A stretch of 64,000 nt of DNA from Asticcacaulis aquaticus (GCF_028550415.1 NZ_JAQQKX010000002.1:272860-336859), one strand, 5' to 3'; shown: positions 26,895-36,366, counted from the first letter of the stretch. Translations and numbers: made by a program. The notes: generated from the sequence alone by a model not told the origin.

Positions 26895-27053
26895 TCAGCG
26901 GTGTTCGCTGACCGATACTCCGTCATGCTCGGCCAGCCAGTGCTCAAGCGCCTTTTGGACAATTGCGTCGAGCGACTGATGGGTCCGCGATGCAAGCACC
27001 CGCAAAGGCTCGGTTAATTCAGCAGGAATTTCGATAGCAACCGTTCGGGACAT
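26895..27053 (-). CDS. Short ribbon-helix-helix-type protein, orphan antitoxin-like
   Basis: A 52-residue protein starting MSRTVAIEIPAELTEPLRVL. This is the pattern of CopG/MetJ-type ribbon-helix-helix proteins: one beta strand (TVAIEIP), helix A (ELTEPLRVLASR), a turn, then helix B (SLDAIVQKALEHWLAEH). Such proteins bind DNA as dimers and often act as antitoxins. No toxin gene adjoins it; the next minus-strand gene, 74 bases upstream, encodes a DUF4272 protein. A TTGGCACCAA inverted repeat upstream could be its operator. The gene is small but the fold pattern is good. Confidence 0.7.
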   Translation of the reverse strand: MSRTVAIEIPAELTEPLRVLASRTHQSLDAIVQKALEHWLAEHDGVSVSEHR

Positions 27054-27127
27054 TCCGACATGATCGACCAAATTGGCACCAAGTCAATTGAAAAGATGCA
27101 TTCGTTCAAACAACACCCCTTGGTTGA

Positions 27128-27748
27128 TCAAGTATCCGTCTGAACGTCGTCCCAGTCATCGTCTTCGTAGCCAATCAGCCAGTTGAGCGCGTGGTGGCGT
27201 TCGCGGACCACGCCGCCATGTAAGCCATTTGATACCCCTTCTCGCACCGCCCAGTGCGCGCGATAGATCAGATCGGCCTGATCCAGAATATCCGCCGTAT
27301 CACGATGACCGATGCGCGTCAGGTCCGGATGGCTGAACGCTTCCCAGTACTCCAGCACGTCCTCAGCGTTGGTTTCCTCTTCGGGAAACCACAGATCGGC
27401 GTAGAGCCCGATCGCCCAGGCCAGCGGTACGATGGCCTCGATACGCCAGCTGAATTTTACGGCGTCGGCTTCGGACACCGAGTCCGATTGCAGAAATTCG
27501 CGCTCGTCCGGCGTCAGATGCGGATCGAGGTTCCAGCGCGCCACGAACGGCAGGACCGGAGCCGTCTGGCCCACGAATGCCGCGCGCGCCACAGCGGTCA
27601 GGCACAGGATGCGCTGCACGATGGCTTCGCCCGAGCGGATCGTGGTGTCTTCGACGGTCTCGATTTCCGGCAGGCTGTCGAGGACAGGCAGCCCCTTCGC
27701 CTTCAGGATTTTGATCGAACGTTGTTTACGGTCTTCGGCTTCGTTCAT
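27128..27748 (-). CDS. DUF4272 family protein
   Basis: A 206-residue soluble protein. The pattern of an early RSIKILKAKGLPVLDSLPEIE, RSGEAIVQRILCLTAVARAAF in the middle, FSWRIEAIVPLAWAIGL, and a late ALNWLIGYEDDDWDDV matches DUF4272, a widespread family of unknown role. The ribosome site GGGGGGAGG lies in a CCCCCCTCTCCCTGAG repeat remnant just upstream. It lies 34 bases downstream of the metH(C) stop and may be cotranscribed with it. Confidence 0.75.
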   Translation of the reverse strand: MNEAEDRKQRSIKILKAKGLPVLDSLPEIETVEDTTIRSGEAIVQRILCLTAVARAAFVGQTAPVLPFVARWNLDPHLTPDEREFLQSDSVSEADAVKFSWRIEAIVPLAWAIGLYADLWFPEEETNAEDVLEYWEAFSHPDLTRIGHRDTADILDQADLIYRAHWAVREGVSNGLHGGVVRERHHALNWLIGYEDDDWDDVQTDT

Positions 27749-27754
27749 GTCAAC

Positions 27755-27780
27755 CTCCCCCCTCTCCCTGAGAGAGAAGG
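27755..27780. repeat. Remnant of a family B-type repeat arm
   Basis: CCTCCCCCCTCTCCCTGAGA matches one arm of the family B repeats at 16528 and 31244, without the rest of the element. It lies between metH(C) and the DUF4272 gene and forms the latter's ribosome-binding site. Confidence 0.5.
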
Positions 27781-27782
27781 TA

Positions 27783-30443
27783 TTAAGGCACGTAATTCAA
27801 TATCGGCGACAACCACCGCTCGGCTTCATCGACCGTCCAGCCCTTGCGGCGCGCATAGTCCTCGACCTGATCTTTCTCGATCTTGCCGACGCCGAAATAG
27901 TGCGCCTTCGGATGGGCGAAATAGAGCCCCGACACCGAAGCCGGGGGCGTCATGGCCAGGCTTTCGGTCAATTCCATCCCCGTGCGGTCGCGCGCATCGA
28001 GCAGGTCGAAGAGGGTCCATTTTTCCGTATGATCCGGCTGGGCCGGATAGCCGGGTGCCGGACGAATGCCTTTGTACTGTTCGGCGATCAGACCCTGCAC
28101 ATCGAGGTCTTCGTCCGCCGCATAGCCCCACAATTCGCGGCGCACCTTTTTATGTAGCGCCTCGGCAAAGGCTTCGGCCAGACGGTCGGCCAGAGCGGTC
28201 GAAAGGATGGCGTTATAGTCGTCGCCCGCCGCCTTGAATTTGGCGGCGATTTCCATTTCGCCATGCCCGGCGGTGACGGCAAAACCGCCGATCCAGTCGG
28301 GTGTGCCTTTTGGCGCGATAAAGTCGCTCAGGGCCGTATTGTTCTGGCCTTCGCGGGTCTTCTTCATCTGCTGGCGCAGGGTGTGGAATTTCGCGATGAC
28401 CTCCGAGCGCGTCTCGTCGGCATAGACTTCGATATCGTCGTCTTCGGTCGCATTGGCGGGCCAGAAGCCGACGACGCCGCGCGCCTCGAACCACTTCTCT
28501 TCAAGGATTTTGGCCAGCATCTCGCGGGCGTCCTTGTACAGGCCGCGCGCCGCTTCGCCAACGATCTCGTCGTCAAGAATATCGGGGAAACGCCCAGCCA
28601 GTTCCCACGTCGCGAAGAACGGCGTCCAATCGATATGGTCGGCCAGATCGTGCAGGTCATAGGGCGAGAAGGTCTTCAACCCCAGGAAGGACGGCGCGAC
28701 GGGCGCTTCGGCGGCGAAGTCGATGACGAACTTTTTAGAGCGCGCCTCGGGCAGGTCCGAGCGCGGCTTGGTGTCACCCTTGCCGTAGGCGATGCGCACC
28801 TTGTCATAGTCGGCCTTGGTGTCGGCGACGAACTGCGGCTTGTCGGTCTCGCTGAGCAGTTGCGACACGACGCCCACGGCGCGCGAGGCATCCAGCACGT
28901 AAACCACCTGATCGTTATGATAGCCGGGCTCGATCTTGACCGCCGTATGGGTCTTCGAGGTCGTCGCCCCGCCGATCAGCAGTGGAATATCGAAGCCCTG
29001 ACGCTGCATTTCGCGCGCCACGAAGACCATCTCATCGAGCGACGGCGTGATCAGGCCGCTGAGGCCGATCATATCGACCTTATGCGTTTTGGCCTCGGCC
29101 AGAATGCGGTCGGCGGGCACCATGACCCCAAGATCGATGACCTCGTAATTGTTACATTGCAGAACCACGCCGACGATGTTCTTGCCGATATCGTGGACGT
29201 CGCCCTTAACCGTAGCCATCAGGATCTTGCCCGCCGCCTGATAGGTGCCGCCGGCGGCGACGTGCGCCTCCTTTTCGGCCTCCATATAGGGCATCAGCCA
29301 GGCCACGGCCTGTTTCATGACGCGGGCGGACTTGACCACCTGCGGCAGGAACATCTTGCCCGCCCCGAACAGGTCGCCGACGACGTTCATCCCGGCCATT
29401 AGCGGCCCTTCGATGACGTGCAGCGGGCGCTCGGCCTGCTGACGCGCCTCTTCGGTATCGGCGTCGATGAATTCGGTGATACCGTTGACCAGGGCATGTT
29501 TCAGGCGCTCCTCGACCGAGGCGTCGCGCCACGCCAGATTGACCACCGGCGCCTCGCCCTTGACGCCCTTGTATTTCGGCGCCAGATCGACCAGCCATTC
29601 GGTGTTGCTGACATTATGCCGCTGCGGACGATTGAGGATGACGTCCTCGACGGCCTGACGCAGGTCCGGGTCGATATCGTCATAAACGGGCAAATCCCCG
29701 GCATTGACGATGCCCATGTCCATGCCCGCCTTGATGGCGTAGTACAGGAACACGCTGTGGATCGCCCGGCGCACGGGTTCGTTGCCGCGGAACGAGAACG
29801 AAACGTTCGACACCCCGCCCGACACGCGGGCATAGGGTAGCGTCTGTTTGATGGCGCGGGTGCCTTCGATGAAGTCCACGGCGTAGTTGTCGTGTTCCTC
29901 GATCCCCGTCGCCACGGCGAAGATATTAGGGTCGAAGATGATGTCTTCCGGCGGGAAGCCGACTTCATTGACCAGAATGTTATAGGCCCGCGTACAGATT
30001 TCGATCTTGCGCGCCGCCGTATCGGCCTGCCCCACCTCGTCGAAGGCCATGACCACCACCGCCGCACCGTATTTCAGGCATTCGCGGGCGTGGTGCTTGA
30101 AGATGTCGATCCCTTCCTTCATCGAGATCGAATTGACGATGGCCTTGCCCTGAACGCACTTCAGGCCCGCCTCGATAACTTCCCATTTCGACGAGTCGAT
30201 CATCACCGGCACGCGGGCGATATCGGGCTCGGCCGCCAGCAGATTGAGGAAGGTCGTCATGGCCTTGACCGCGTCGAGCAGGCCTTCGTCCATATTGATG
30301 TCGATGACCTGCGCCCCGGCCTCGACCTGCTGACGCGCGACGTCGAGCGCGGCGGTATAGTTACCCTCGACGATCAGCTTTTTGAACTTGGCGGAACCGG
30401 TGACGTTGGTGCGTTCGCCGATATTGATAAATGTAGGAAGCAT
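27783..30443 (-). CDS. metH: Cobalamin-dependent methionine synthase MetH, C-terminal part (folate, B12 and reactivation domains)
   Basis: The 886-residue half of a split MetH. It holds the pterin-binding domain (about 1-270; [13 protein letters not shown], then INMDEGLLD), the cobalamin cap and the B12 Rossmann domain with DVHDIGKN. His417 is the lower cobalt ligand and GLSGLI follows. The SAM-dependent reactivation domain ends the protein ([19 protein letters not shown], then [18 protein letters not shown]). The homocysteine-binding half is encoded 4.7 kb away at 35156-36220 and is absent here. Split MetH is known in alphaproteobacteria, usually with adjacent halves. Confidence 0.95.
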   Translation of the reverse strand: MLPTFINIGERTNVTGSAKFKKLIVEGNYTAALDVARQQVEAGAQVIDINMDEGLLDAVKAMTTFLNLLAAEPDIARVPVMIDSSKWEVIEAGLKCVQGKAIVNSISMKEGIDIFKHHARECLKYGAAVVVMAFDEVGQADTAARKIEICTRAYNILVNEVGFPPEDIIFDPNIFAVATGIEEHDNYAVDFIEGTRAIKQTLPYARVSGGVSNVSFSFRGNEPVRRAIHSVFLYYAIKAGMDMGIVNAGDLPVYDDIDPDLRQAVEDVILNRPQRHNVSNTEWLVDLAPKYKGVKGEAPVVNLAWRDASVEERLKHALVNGITEFIDADTEEARQQAERPLHVIEGPLMAGMNVVGDLFGAGKMFLPQVVKSARVMKQAVAWLMPYMEAEKEAHVAAGGTYQAAGKILMATVKGDVHDIGKNIVGVVLQCNNYEVIDLGVMVPADRILAEAKTHKVDMIGLSGLITPSLDEMVFVAREMQRQGFDIPLLIGGATTSKTHTAVKIEPGYHNDQVVYVLDASRAVGVVSQLLSETDKPQFVADTKADYDKVRIAYGKGDTKPRSDLPEARSKKFVIDFAAEAPVAPSFLGLKTFSPYDLHDLADHIDWTPFFATWELAGRFPDILDDEIVGEAARGLYKDAREMLAKILEEKWFEARGVVGFWPANATEDDDIEVYADETRSEVIAKFHTLRQQMKKTREGQNNTALSDFIAPKGTPDWIGGFAVTAGHGEMEIAAKFKAAGDDYNAILSTALADRLAEAFAEALHKKVRRELWGYAADEDLDVQGLIAEQYKGIRPAPGYPAQPDHTEKWTLFDLLDARDRTGMELTESLAMTPPASVSGLYFAHPKAHYFGVGKIEKDQVEDYARRKGWTVDEAERWLSPILNYVP

Positions 30444-30449
30444 GACGTT

Positions 30450-30839
30450 CTATTCGTCTTTTACAGGCACAATATCAAGTGCGGAAACGTGGGCCGCCAG
30501 CCGCCGCAGCGCAGGCTCCAGCAACGTGGCTTCGTGGACACGCACCAGCGGCGTCTCGATCCACCGGCCCTGCGACACCCAGCCGAGGATATGCAGCAGC
30601 AGTTCGTTCGGCGTCGAACCGTTGACAGCAGCTGAAAGCTGTTCCCACTGCGGTGGGTAGGGCACGTTCGGTTCGGCGGCTTTGTAGGCCGCGTCGGTCA
30701 GTGCGTACTCGGTCAGGACCAGAGTCATCTCGTCGTAGAACGGCTGATCGATGCGGAATTCGTCCGGTGTGACGTCTTTCAGCACATCGGCGGCCATGAT
30801 CAACCGCGCACCCCAGTCATTTGGCCAGTTGTCGCTCAT
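30450..30839 (-). CDS. Small soluble protein of unknown function
   Basis: A 129-residue acidic protein from ATG 30839, which overlaps the stop of the DUF4259 gene as ATGA. It begins MSDNWPNDWGARLIMAADVL and contains aromatic, acidic helices (FYDEMTLVLTEYALTDAAYK). I do not recognise a family. Coupling with the DUF4259 gene suggests they work together, and the next gene, metH(C), starts 6 bases later. A much longer in-frame extension upstream is only the shadow of the DUF4259 gene. Confidence 0.7.
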   Translation of the reverse strand: MSDNWPNDWGARLIMAADVLKDVTPDEFRIDQPFYDEMTLVLTEYALTDAAYKAAEPNVPYPPQWEQLSAAVNGSTPNELLLHILGWVSQGRWIETPLVRVHEATLLEPALRRLAAHVSALDIVPVKDE

Positions 30840-31225
30840 GTCAAAGCCTTGTCGATATAGCGCACCGTGGCGATCCATTCGTCGTAGGCCGCGCCCTGAT
30901 AGAGGTCGTCGATCTCGGAATCGGCGGCGCAGATTCGCGTCAGGGCTTTGCGCGCCAGTGCCGCCAGATCGTCCGGCACGGCCCCCAGATCGTCGATGAT
31001 CATATGATAGTCCTGCGCCGAAATCTCGCTCTTGCCCAAGGCGACGCTCAGAAAGGCTGCTGCCGCATAGACCCGCGCCCCTTCGGTCAGGCCGAGATAA
31101 TCTGTCGTGTCCAGCGCCTGGGTGAAGACGCGGCGCACGGCGTCCCACGCGGGAGCCTCCTCCAGATCGATCATGAAGTCGGCGGCGTCATCGTTGTCGA
31201 ACGGGCCATTGCCCCAGGCGGTCAT
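30836..31225 (-). CDS. DUF4259 family protein
   Basis: A 129-residue protein beginning MTAWGNGPFDNDDAADFMID, the characteristic DUF4259 opening (GxWGxGxFxNDDAxDW). The rest is helical with TEGARVYAAAAFLSVALG in the middle. Function unknown. The start ATG 31225 has GGAG 8 bases upstream; the upstream extension of the frame is repeat sequence. It is the first gene of a unit with the 129-residue unknown protein and metH(C), and a family B repeat separates it from ddl. Confidence 0.8.
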   Translation of the reverse strand: MTAWGNGPFDNDDAADFMIDLEEAPAWDAVRRVFTQALDTTDYLGLTEGARVYAAAAFLSVALGKSEISAQDYHMIIDDLGAVPDDLAALARKALTRICAADSEIDDLYQGAAYDEWIATVRYIDKALT

Positions 31226-31243
31226 GAAAAGTCTCCGGCAATT

Positions 31244-31371
31244 CCCTCGCCCCTGTGGGGAGAGGGTTAGGGTGAGGGGGAAATGCTTCACCGAGCGCGT
31301 AATTAGCAGTTCCCCCTCATCCGGCTTTCGCTACGCTCAAGCCACCGTCTCCCCATAGGGGCGAAGGGGAC
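31244..31371. repeat. Intergenic inverted repeat, family B copy 2
   Basis: Left arm CCCTCGCCCCTGTGGGGAGA with GGGTTAGGGTGAGGGGGA, and right arm TTCCCCCTCATCCGG with CTCCCCATAGGGGCGAAGGG, pair across a short AT-rich middle. It fills the gap between the ddl-like gene and the DUF4259 gene. Confidence 0.8.
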
Positions 31372-32360
31372 TATTTGGTTGCTCGCCCCACAGCGATGTC
31401 GATTTGCCCATGCAGAAAGTCCGCGAACGCGATCCCCTGCGCCGCCAGTTCCTTCGGATAGAGCGACGAGGCCGTCATGCCCGGAAGCGTGTTGGTTTCG
31501 ATATAGACGGGACCCTTTTGCGTGACGATAAAATCCGTCCGCGTATAGCCCCGGCACGACAACGCCTTGTGCGCGCGCACGGCCATGTCCTGAATGGCGG
31601 CGGTCTCCGCCTCGGTGAAGCGACCCGGACAGATTTCCTCGGTCTTGTTCGACAGGTATTTCGACTCGTAATCGAAGGCGCCGCGGTCCGGGATGATCTC
31701 GACCGGCGGCAGCGCGATCAGCGAACCGTCGGCCTGTTCCAGCACGCCGCAGGTCGCTTCGCGCCCCTCGATGAACGGCTCGATCAGATAGGCGGTGGTC
31801 TTCGCCGCCTGGCGCACCGCGGCGATGTCGTTGGTCGAGTTGACGAAGATCAGACCGAAGCTCGACCCGTCCTGCGCCGGCTTGGCGACCAGCTTGCCGT
31901 ATTGCGCAAACGCCTCATCGATATCGGCCAGCGCCACGCCCGACGGCGAGCTGACGCCCGCAAAACCGGCGAACAGCTTGGCCGAGGCCTTGTCGAAGGC
32001 CAGATGCGAGGCCGCCGACCCGGAGCCCGTGAAGGGTACGCCGCGCGATTCGCACATGACCTGAAACTGACCGTTTTCGGCGATGCCGCCATGCAGCCCC
32101 AGCACCAGCACCCGGTCTTCCGCAGCGGCCTTGTCGAGCGCATGCGCGATGGTGCCCAGCGCATGGCCGTCGGCCTTGAACGGAATCTCGAACGGGCGCG
32201 CATGCCCTAGCAAGGCCAGAGGCGAGGCTTCATGCACGCTGTTATCCTCATCCCAGAACCACAGATCGGCCTCGGGCAAGGCCTTGTGCAGGGACTGCGC
32301 CGACGCGACGGAGACAAGGCGTTCGCGGCTCAGGCCGCCGAAGAGGATCGTGATGCGCAT
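31371..32360 (-). CDS. ddl: D-alanine--D-alanine ligase-like ATP-grasp protein
   Basis: A 329-residue ATP-grasp enzyme of the Ddl type, which makes the D-Ala-D-Ala used by MurF. Motifs are GGLSRERLVSVASA at the start, GLHGGIAENGQFQ, KPAQDGSSFG for ATP binding, and YIETNTLPGMTASS near the end with the metal-binding Glu and Asn. In close relatives ddl is part of the division and wall cluster; here it is about 10 kb from murD and surrounded by methionine genes. It may be a second Ddl, since the canonical GxxGEDG form is altered to HGGIAENG. Confidence 0.85.
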   Translation of the reverse strand: MRITILFGGLSRERLVSVASAQSLHKALPEADLWFWDEDNSVHEASPLALLGHARPFEIPFKADGHALGTIAHALDKAAAEDRVLVLGLHGGIAENGQFQVMCESRGVPFTGSGSAASHLAFDKASAKLFAGFAGVSSPSGVALADIDEAFAQYGKLVAKPAQDGSSFGLIFVNSTNDIAAVRQAAKTTAYLIEPFIEGREATCGVLEQADGSLIALPPVEIIPDRGAFDYESKYLSNKTEEICPGRFTEAETAAIQDMAVRAHKALSCRGYTRTDFIVTQKGPVYIETNTLPGMTASSLYPKELAAQGIAFADFLHGQIDIAVGRATK

Positions 32361-32423
32361 AGGAAGGGTCTCGAAGTTGGTCCCTCACCTATAGGACAGC
32401 CGTCCGCGCATCGGCAATGAAAA

Positions 32424-32918
32424 TTACTTCGCCGGAACCGCTGCCGTGACCTCGATTTCGACGAGGAAATAGGGCGAGACGAGGCCCGCCACCTGCGCGG
32501 TGACGCGCGACGGCTTGTTCGGCTGCTCGACCGTACCGAAATATTTGCTATAGGTCTTCATCATCCCGGCGAAGTCCATCTTGCCGCCCAGTTTCGGGTC
32601 GCCGACCAGATAGACCTTCATATTGACGACATCGCCGAACCCGGCCCCCTCGGCCTTGAGCGCCGTCTCGATGCGCTTGAGCACCGATTCGGTCTGCGCC
32701 GCCGTGTCGCCAAAGGCTTCGAAACTTTCGGCAGGGGCGTTCGGGTTGATGATCGCTGGGACCATGCCGCTGACATAGATGGTCTTGTAACCCGGCGGCA
32801 CGGTGACCGACTGCGCGATGGGGAAACTGCCCGTATAGGTGCGCTTGATGCCTTCTTCGGCGGATGCAGCCGTGGCGGTCAGACCGATGACAGCGGCAAT
32901 AATGGCAGTACGGATCAT
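32424..32918 (-). CDS. Secreted Rid (YjgF/UK114) family protein
   Basis: A 164-residue protein with a signal peptide (IIAAVIGLTATAASA) and a Rid domain. Rid proteins hydrolyse reactive enamines and imines formed from amino acids. The domain blocks are YKTIYVSGMVP, DVVNMKVYLVGDP and NKPSRVTAQVAGL, which keeps the substrate-binding Arg. Export is unusual for the best-known RidA but common in environmental Rid subfamilies. It lies 9 bases after an amine oxidase gene, so it may clear imines made by that enzyme in the periplasm. Confidence 0.85.
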   Translation of the reverse strand: MIRTAIIAAVIGLTATAASAEEGIKRTYTGSFPIAQSVTVPPGYKTIYVSGMVPAIINPNAPAESFEAFGDTAAQTESVLKRIETALKAEGAGFGDVVNMKVYLVGDPKLGGKMDFAGMMKTYSKYFGTVEQPNKPSRVTAQVAGLVSPYFLVEIEVTAAVPAK

Positions 32919-32927
32919 GGCGTTTCC

Positions 32928-34490
32928 TTACGCTTTGAGTGATTTCTGGCGGTCGGCGATCATATTGACGACGCGGTGGGCCGAACAGAAGGCCCCCTGC
33001 TGCCATGCGGTGACGTAGCTGAGATAGTCCCCGGCAAGATAGATCGGCCCGTCGGGCTGTATCAAAAGCTCATAGCCTGCGGGGTCGCGTTCGGTGATGT
33101 GCGCGGCAAGGCCCTCGCTGTAAGGCATCCGCCCCCAATGGACCGACACCGGCGCCCGCAGAAGCCCCGACCGCCCCGGATGCAGGCGCTCAATCGTGTC
33201 GCGGGCATAGGCGACCTGATCCGGGAAGGACCGCTTGCCCATATCGCCGTTGAAATTATACCCCGCCACCAGCACGCCTTCGGGCTGATGGAAGCCGTTC
33301 GACGGATACCAGGTGATAAAGGTCTCGCGGTCGGTGAAGCTCAGGCCGCCATAGATATGGGCCTCGGTTTCCCAGAAACGCGGTCCCTGAAAGGCGATCT
33401 TGTAACCGTCACCGATGACGGCGTTGCGCGCAATCGCCGCCTTGACGGGCTTCGACAGGTCGCTGTCGATCTTGTTCATCACCGGTAATGGCAGGGTCGA
33501 GATACAGTAATCAGCGACCGCCACCTGCGGTGTACCTGCGGCCTTGTCGAGATAATAGACCTCGACGCCCTTGCCCTTCTTACGGATGCGTTTCACCTCG
33601 CAACCGAAGCGGATGACGCCGGGCAGGTGCGCTTCGAACGCTGCCGGGATGCGGTCCATGCCGCCGACGGGTTGCTGCATGGTCGCCTGCATGTCGATCA
33701 GGTCGGCAAATCCGGCCATGCCCTGCACGAAGGGATCGCCGACCACCGACATCGGCAGGGGCTTGCGATGCTGACCACGCACCTTGCCCGCCGCCGGTTC
33801 GATCTCGAAACCCGCCCCTTCGCAGCCGTCATAGGTCAGGGTTTCGCCCAGACCGCCCCACTGCCCCAGCCCGGCGATGAGCTGATCGCGGTCGGTGGCC
33901 GAAAACTTGTCGTCGAGCGCGCCCTTTTGGGCCACCTTGGCCAGCAGTTCGGCCATGTGGCCGCGGAAATCGAAGATCGCCTGACGCATCTCGAAGGCCT
34001 TGCCGCCGTTCAGGCGATCGGTCTGGATGCGCGCCGTGCCGGACCAGTTGACCTCGGTTTCCATGGCGATGCCGAATTCGCGGCAATAGCCGAGCGTCGC
34101 CTGATGGTGGCTGGGGATACGCGCCGGACCGGCGTTGAAATAGTGCCCCTCGTCGAAGGCGCAGGTCTGCACCGTGCCGTCGCCGTAATCGATGACCGTA
34201 CCTTTGCGAACCGTGAAATTACGCCCGCCCGAACGGGTGCGCGCCTCAAGGATCAGGCAGTCGTACCCGGCCTTGCGCAGCTCATAGGCCGCCGACATCC
34301 CGGCCACCCCGGCGCCGAGGATGACCACCCGGACGCCCTTGCCCGAACCCGGTTGCAAGTCGGGTGTTCCTGCCCACGCTTCATCGCCCGACAAGCCCAG
34401 AGCGTGCATCGCGGCATAGGCGCCCGCCGTCCCCGCCACCGCGCCGAAGCGCATCAGAATATCGCGTCGTGTCGTCACGTCCAGCCCCAT
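32928..34490 (-). CDS. Tat-exported flavin amine oxidase
   Basis: A 520-residue FAD-dependent amine oxidase. The N-terminus TTRRDILMRFGAVAGTAGAY is a twin-arginine signal, so the folded, cofactor-loaded enzyme goes to the periplasm. The FAD-binding motif is VVILGAGVAGMSAAYELRKA with EARTRSGGR following. The C-terminal GPIYLAGDYLSYVTAWQQGA is the second FAD contact of the family. It oxidises a primary or secondary amine to an imine and H2O2; the substrate is unknown. Its operon partner is the secreted Rid protein. Confidence 0.88.
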   Translation of the reverse strand: MGLDVTTRRDILMRFGAVAGTAGAYAAMHALGLSGDEAWAGTPDLQPGSGKGVRVVILGAGVAGMSAAYELRKAGYDCLILEARTRSGGRNFTVRKGTVIDYGDGTVQTCAFDEGHYFNAGPARIPSHHQATLGYCREFGIAMETEVNWSGTARIQTDRLNGGKAFEMRQAIFDFRGHMAELLAKVAQKGALDDKFSATDRDQLIAGLGQWGGLGETLTYDGCEGAGFEIEPAAGKVRGQHRKPLPMSVVGDPFVQGMAGFADLIDMQATMQQPVGGMDRIPAAFEAHLPGVIRFGCEVKRIRKKGKGVEVYYLDKAAGTPQVAVADYCISTLPLPVMNKIDSDLSKPVKAAIARNAVIGDGYKIAFQGPRFWETEAHIYGGLSFTDRETFITWYPSNGFHQPEGVLVAGYNFNGDMGKRSFPDQVAYARDTIERLHPGRSGLLRAPVSVHWGRMPYSEGLAAHITERDPAGYELLIQPDGPIYLAGDYLSYVTAWQQGAFCSAHRVVNMIADRQKSLKA

Positions 34491-34625
34491 TCGTTACACC
34501 TGAAACCGGACGCTAACGCAGTTGCGAAGGCTTGGCTATCATTAAAATAACGATGTTGGCTGGATTTTTGCGCCGATATGTGGTGCTTTCTCTCACACGG
34601 TAAAACCATATCGAGGGAGAGCACC

Positions 34626-35159
34626 ATGTCGACGCGTGTACGGACGTTTGCCATAGCTGCCGGGACGGCGGCGGTCGCGCTGGCCGGGCTGGCCTTTGCC
34701 GGGGAAGTCGGCGCGCGCTGGGGCACCCGCGACCCGGTAACCAAATGCGCCGATATAACTTCGAAAGCGCTGCCCGCGCAGGCGGCGATCGACGGCCTGT
34801 TCCGCTGTGCGCGCGAAGAGATCACCTATACGGACGAACTGTGGCTGGTCGAGGACCTGTCGATCAAGGTCGGCAAGGCGCGCCCGCATCAGGGCCGCAA
34901 CGAACTGATGACCATGCCGGATTCCGATACGACCAAGGCCGTTTATCCGCTGCAGGGATCGTGGACGTGGGTGGTCTGCCGCGATCCGAAGGCCGTAAAG
35001 ATCGGTGGCGGCAATCCGGCGCTCAACTGCTCGCGCGCAGCCGTCACCAAGGCGCAGGGGGCGTGCTGGAAGACCAGCTTTGGCACCTGGCGCTGCAATA
35101 TGACCGGCACGACAGGTCCGCGCACCTCCAACCTGCCGCCGCCCGCGCCGAAGGGCTAA
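34626..35159 (+). CDS. Secreted protein of unknown function
   Basis: A 177-residue exported protein. The signal peptide is AIAAGTAAVALAGLAFAGE. The mature part has six cysteines (KCAD, FRCAR, VVCRD, LNCSR, GACWK, WRCNM), probably disulfide-bonded, and a Pro-rich end (NLPPPAPKG). The start ATG 34626 has GAGGGAGAG upstream. I do not recognise a family. It is divergent from the amine oxidase gene and overlaps the metH(N) stop by four bases on the opposite strand. Confidence 0.75.
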   Translation: MSTRVRTFAIAAGTAAVALAGLAFAGEVGARWGTRDPVTKCADITSKALPAQAAIDGLFRCAREEITYTDELWLVEDLSIKVGKARPHQGRNELMTMPDSDTTKAVYPLQGSWTWVVCRDPKAVKIGGGNPALNCSRAAVTKAQGACWKTSFGTWRCNMTGTTGPRTSNLPPPAPKG

Positions 35160-36220
35160 CTCAGCTCAAACGGTTCGAGACCGGCCAGACGCAGGGCCTT
35201 CGGACGCTCCGGCGGGACGCGCGGCGCAAAGCCCCGTACTTCGTCCGCGACGTGTTTGATATGGTCCGGCGTCGTGCCGCAGCAGCCGCCGAGGATATTG
35301 ACCAGCCCGTCCTTGGCCCATTCGTGCAGTTCATGCGCCGTCTCGTGCGGCTGCTCGTCGTACTGACCCATGGCGTTCGGCAGGCCGGCATTGGGATAGG
35401 CGGCGACCAGCGTATCGGCCACGCGCGCTAACTCCGCGATATGCGGGCGCATCAGGTCGGCCCCCAGCGCGCAGTTGAACCCGATGGCGAACGGCTTGGC
35501 GTGCTTGACCGAGTTCCAGAAGGCTTCGGCGGTCTGCCCCGACAGGGTACGGCCCGAGCGGTCGGTGATCGTGCCCGAAATCCAGATCGGCAGTTGCTCC
35601 ATGCCTTCGTCTTCGAGGTCCATGATCGCCTTCAGCGCCGCCTTGCAGTTCAGCGTATCGGTGATGGTTTCGATCAGATAGAGATCGACCCCACCTTCGT
35701 TGAGCGCCTTGACCTGCTGCTTATAGGCCTCATAGACCTGATCGAAGGTGACAAGACGCGCGCCCGGATCGTTGACGTCCGACGACATGCTGAGCATCTT
35801 GTTCAGCGGCCCGATCGAGCCCGCCACGAAGCGCGGCTTTTCCGGCTCCTTGGCGGTCCAGGCGTCGGCGGCGGCCCGCGCCAGCTTCGCGCCCTCATAG
35901 TTGATGTCCCAGCAGGCCTGCGCATCGAGATGATAGTCGTCCATGGCGATGGTCGTGGCGCTAAACGTATTGGTTTCGGAGATGTCGGCGCCTGCCGCAT
36001 AGTACTGATTATGCAGATCGGTGATGATGTCCGGTCGCGTCAGGCACAGGATGTCGTTATTGCCCTTCATCTGGCCCTTATGCCCTTTGAAACGCTCACC
36101 GAGGAAGTCGTGCTCCTCAAGGCCGCGGCGCTGGATCATCACGCCCCACGACCCGTCGAGGATCAGGATGCGCGTCTTGGCGGCGGCTTTCAGGGTGGCA
36201 ATGCGGTCTTGACGGGTCAT
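35156..36220 (-). CDS. metH: Cobalamin-dependent methionine synthase MetH, N-terminal part (homocysteine-binding)
   Basis: A 354-residue homocysteine S-methyltransferase module. The zinc-binding cysteines are in GFNCALG and LGGCCGTTPDHI, and the barrel start DGSWGVMIQRRGL and TNTFSATTIAM are typical. It binds and activates homocysteine and works with the separate MetH C-terminal half encoded at 27783-30443. The start ATG 36220 has GGAGGGAG upstream, formed at the edge of a repeat; an upstream in-frame codon is less likely. It belongs with metF and sahR on the same strand. Confidence 0.94.
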   Translation of the reverse strand: MTRQDRIATLKAAAKTRILILDGSWGVMIQRRGLEEHDFLGERFKGHKGQMKGNNDILCLTRPDIITDLHNQYYAAGADISETNTFSATTIAMDDYHLDAQACWDINYEGAKLARAAADAWTAKEPEKPRFVAGSIGPLNKMLSMSSDVNDPGARLVTFDQVYEAYKQQVKALNEGGVDLYLIETITDTLNCKAALKAIMDLEDEGMEQLPIWISGTITDRSGRTLSGQTAEAFWNSVKHAKPFAIGFNCALGADLMRPHIAELARVADTLVAAYPNAGLPNAMGQYDEQPHETAHELHEWAKDGLVNILGGCCGTTPDHIKHVADEVRGFAPRVPPERPKALRLAGLEPFELS

Positions 36221-36226
36221 ATTTAT

Positions 36227-36366
36227 CTCCCTCCTCCCTTGCAAGCCCTTCGGCGAAGCGGGGGAGGTGGCTGCGAGTGAAGCGAGCAGACGGAGGGGGC
36301 ATTCTTTGCGTTACCGCCCCCTCCACCGCTTCGCGGTCCCCCTCCCCGGCTAACGCAGGGGAGGAT
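36227..36366. repeat. Intergenic inverted repeat, family A variant
   Basis: Left side CTCCCTCCTCCCTTGCAAGC then GGGGGAGGTGG, and GAAGCGAGCAGACGGAGGGG in the middle; right side CCGCCCCCTCCACCGCTTCG then GGTCCCCCTCCCCGG. It shares the right arm with family A but has a different left arm. It lies between the methyltransferase gene and metH(N) and provides the latter's ribosome site. Confidence 0.8.
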
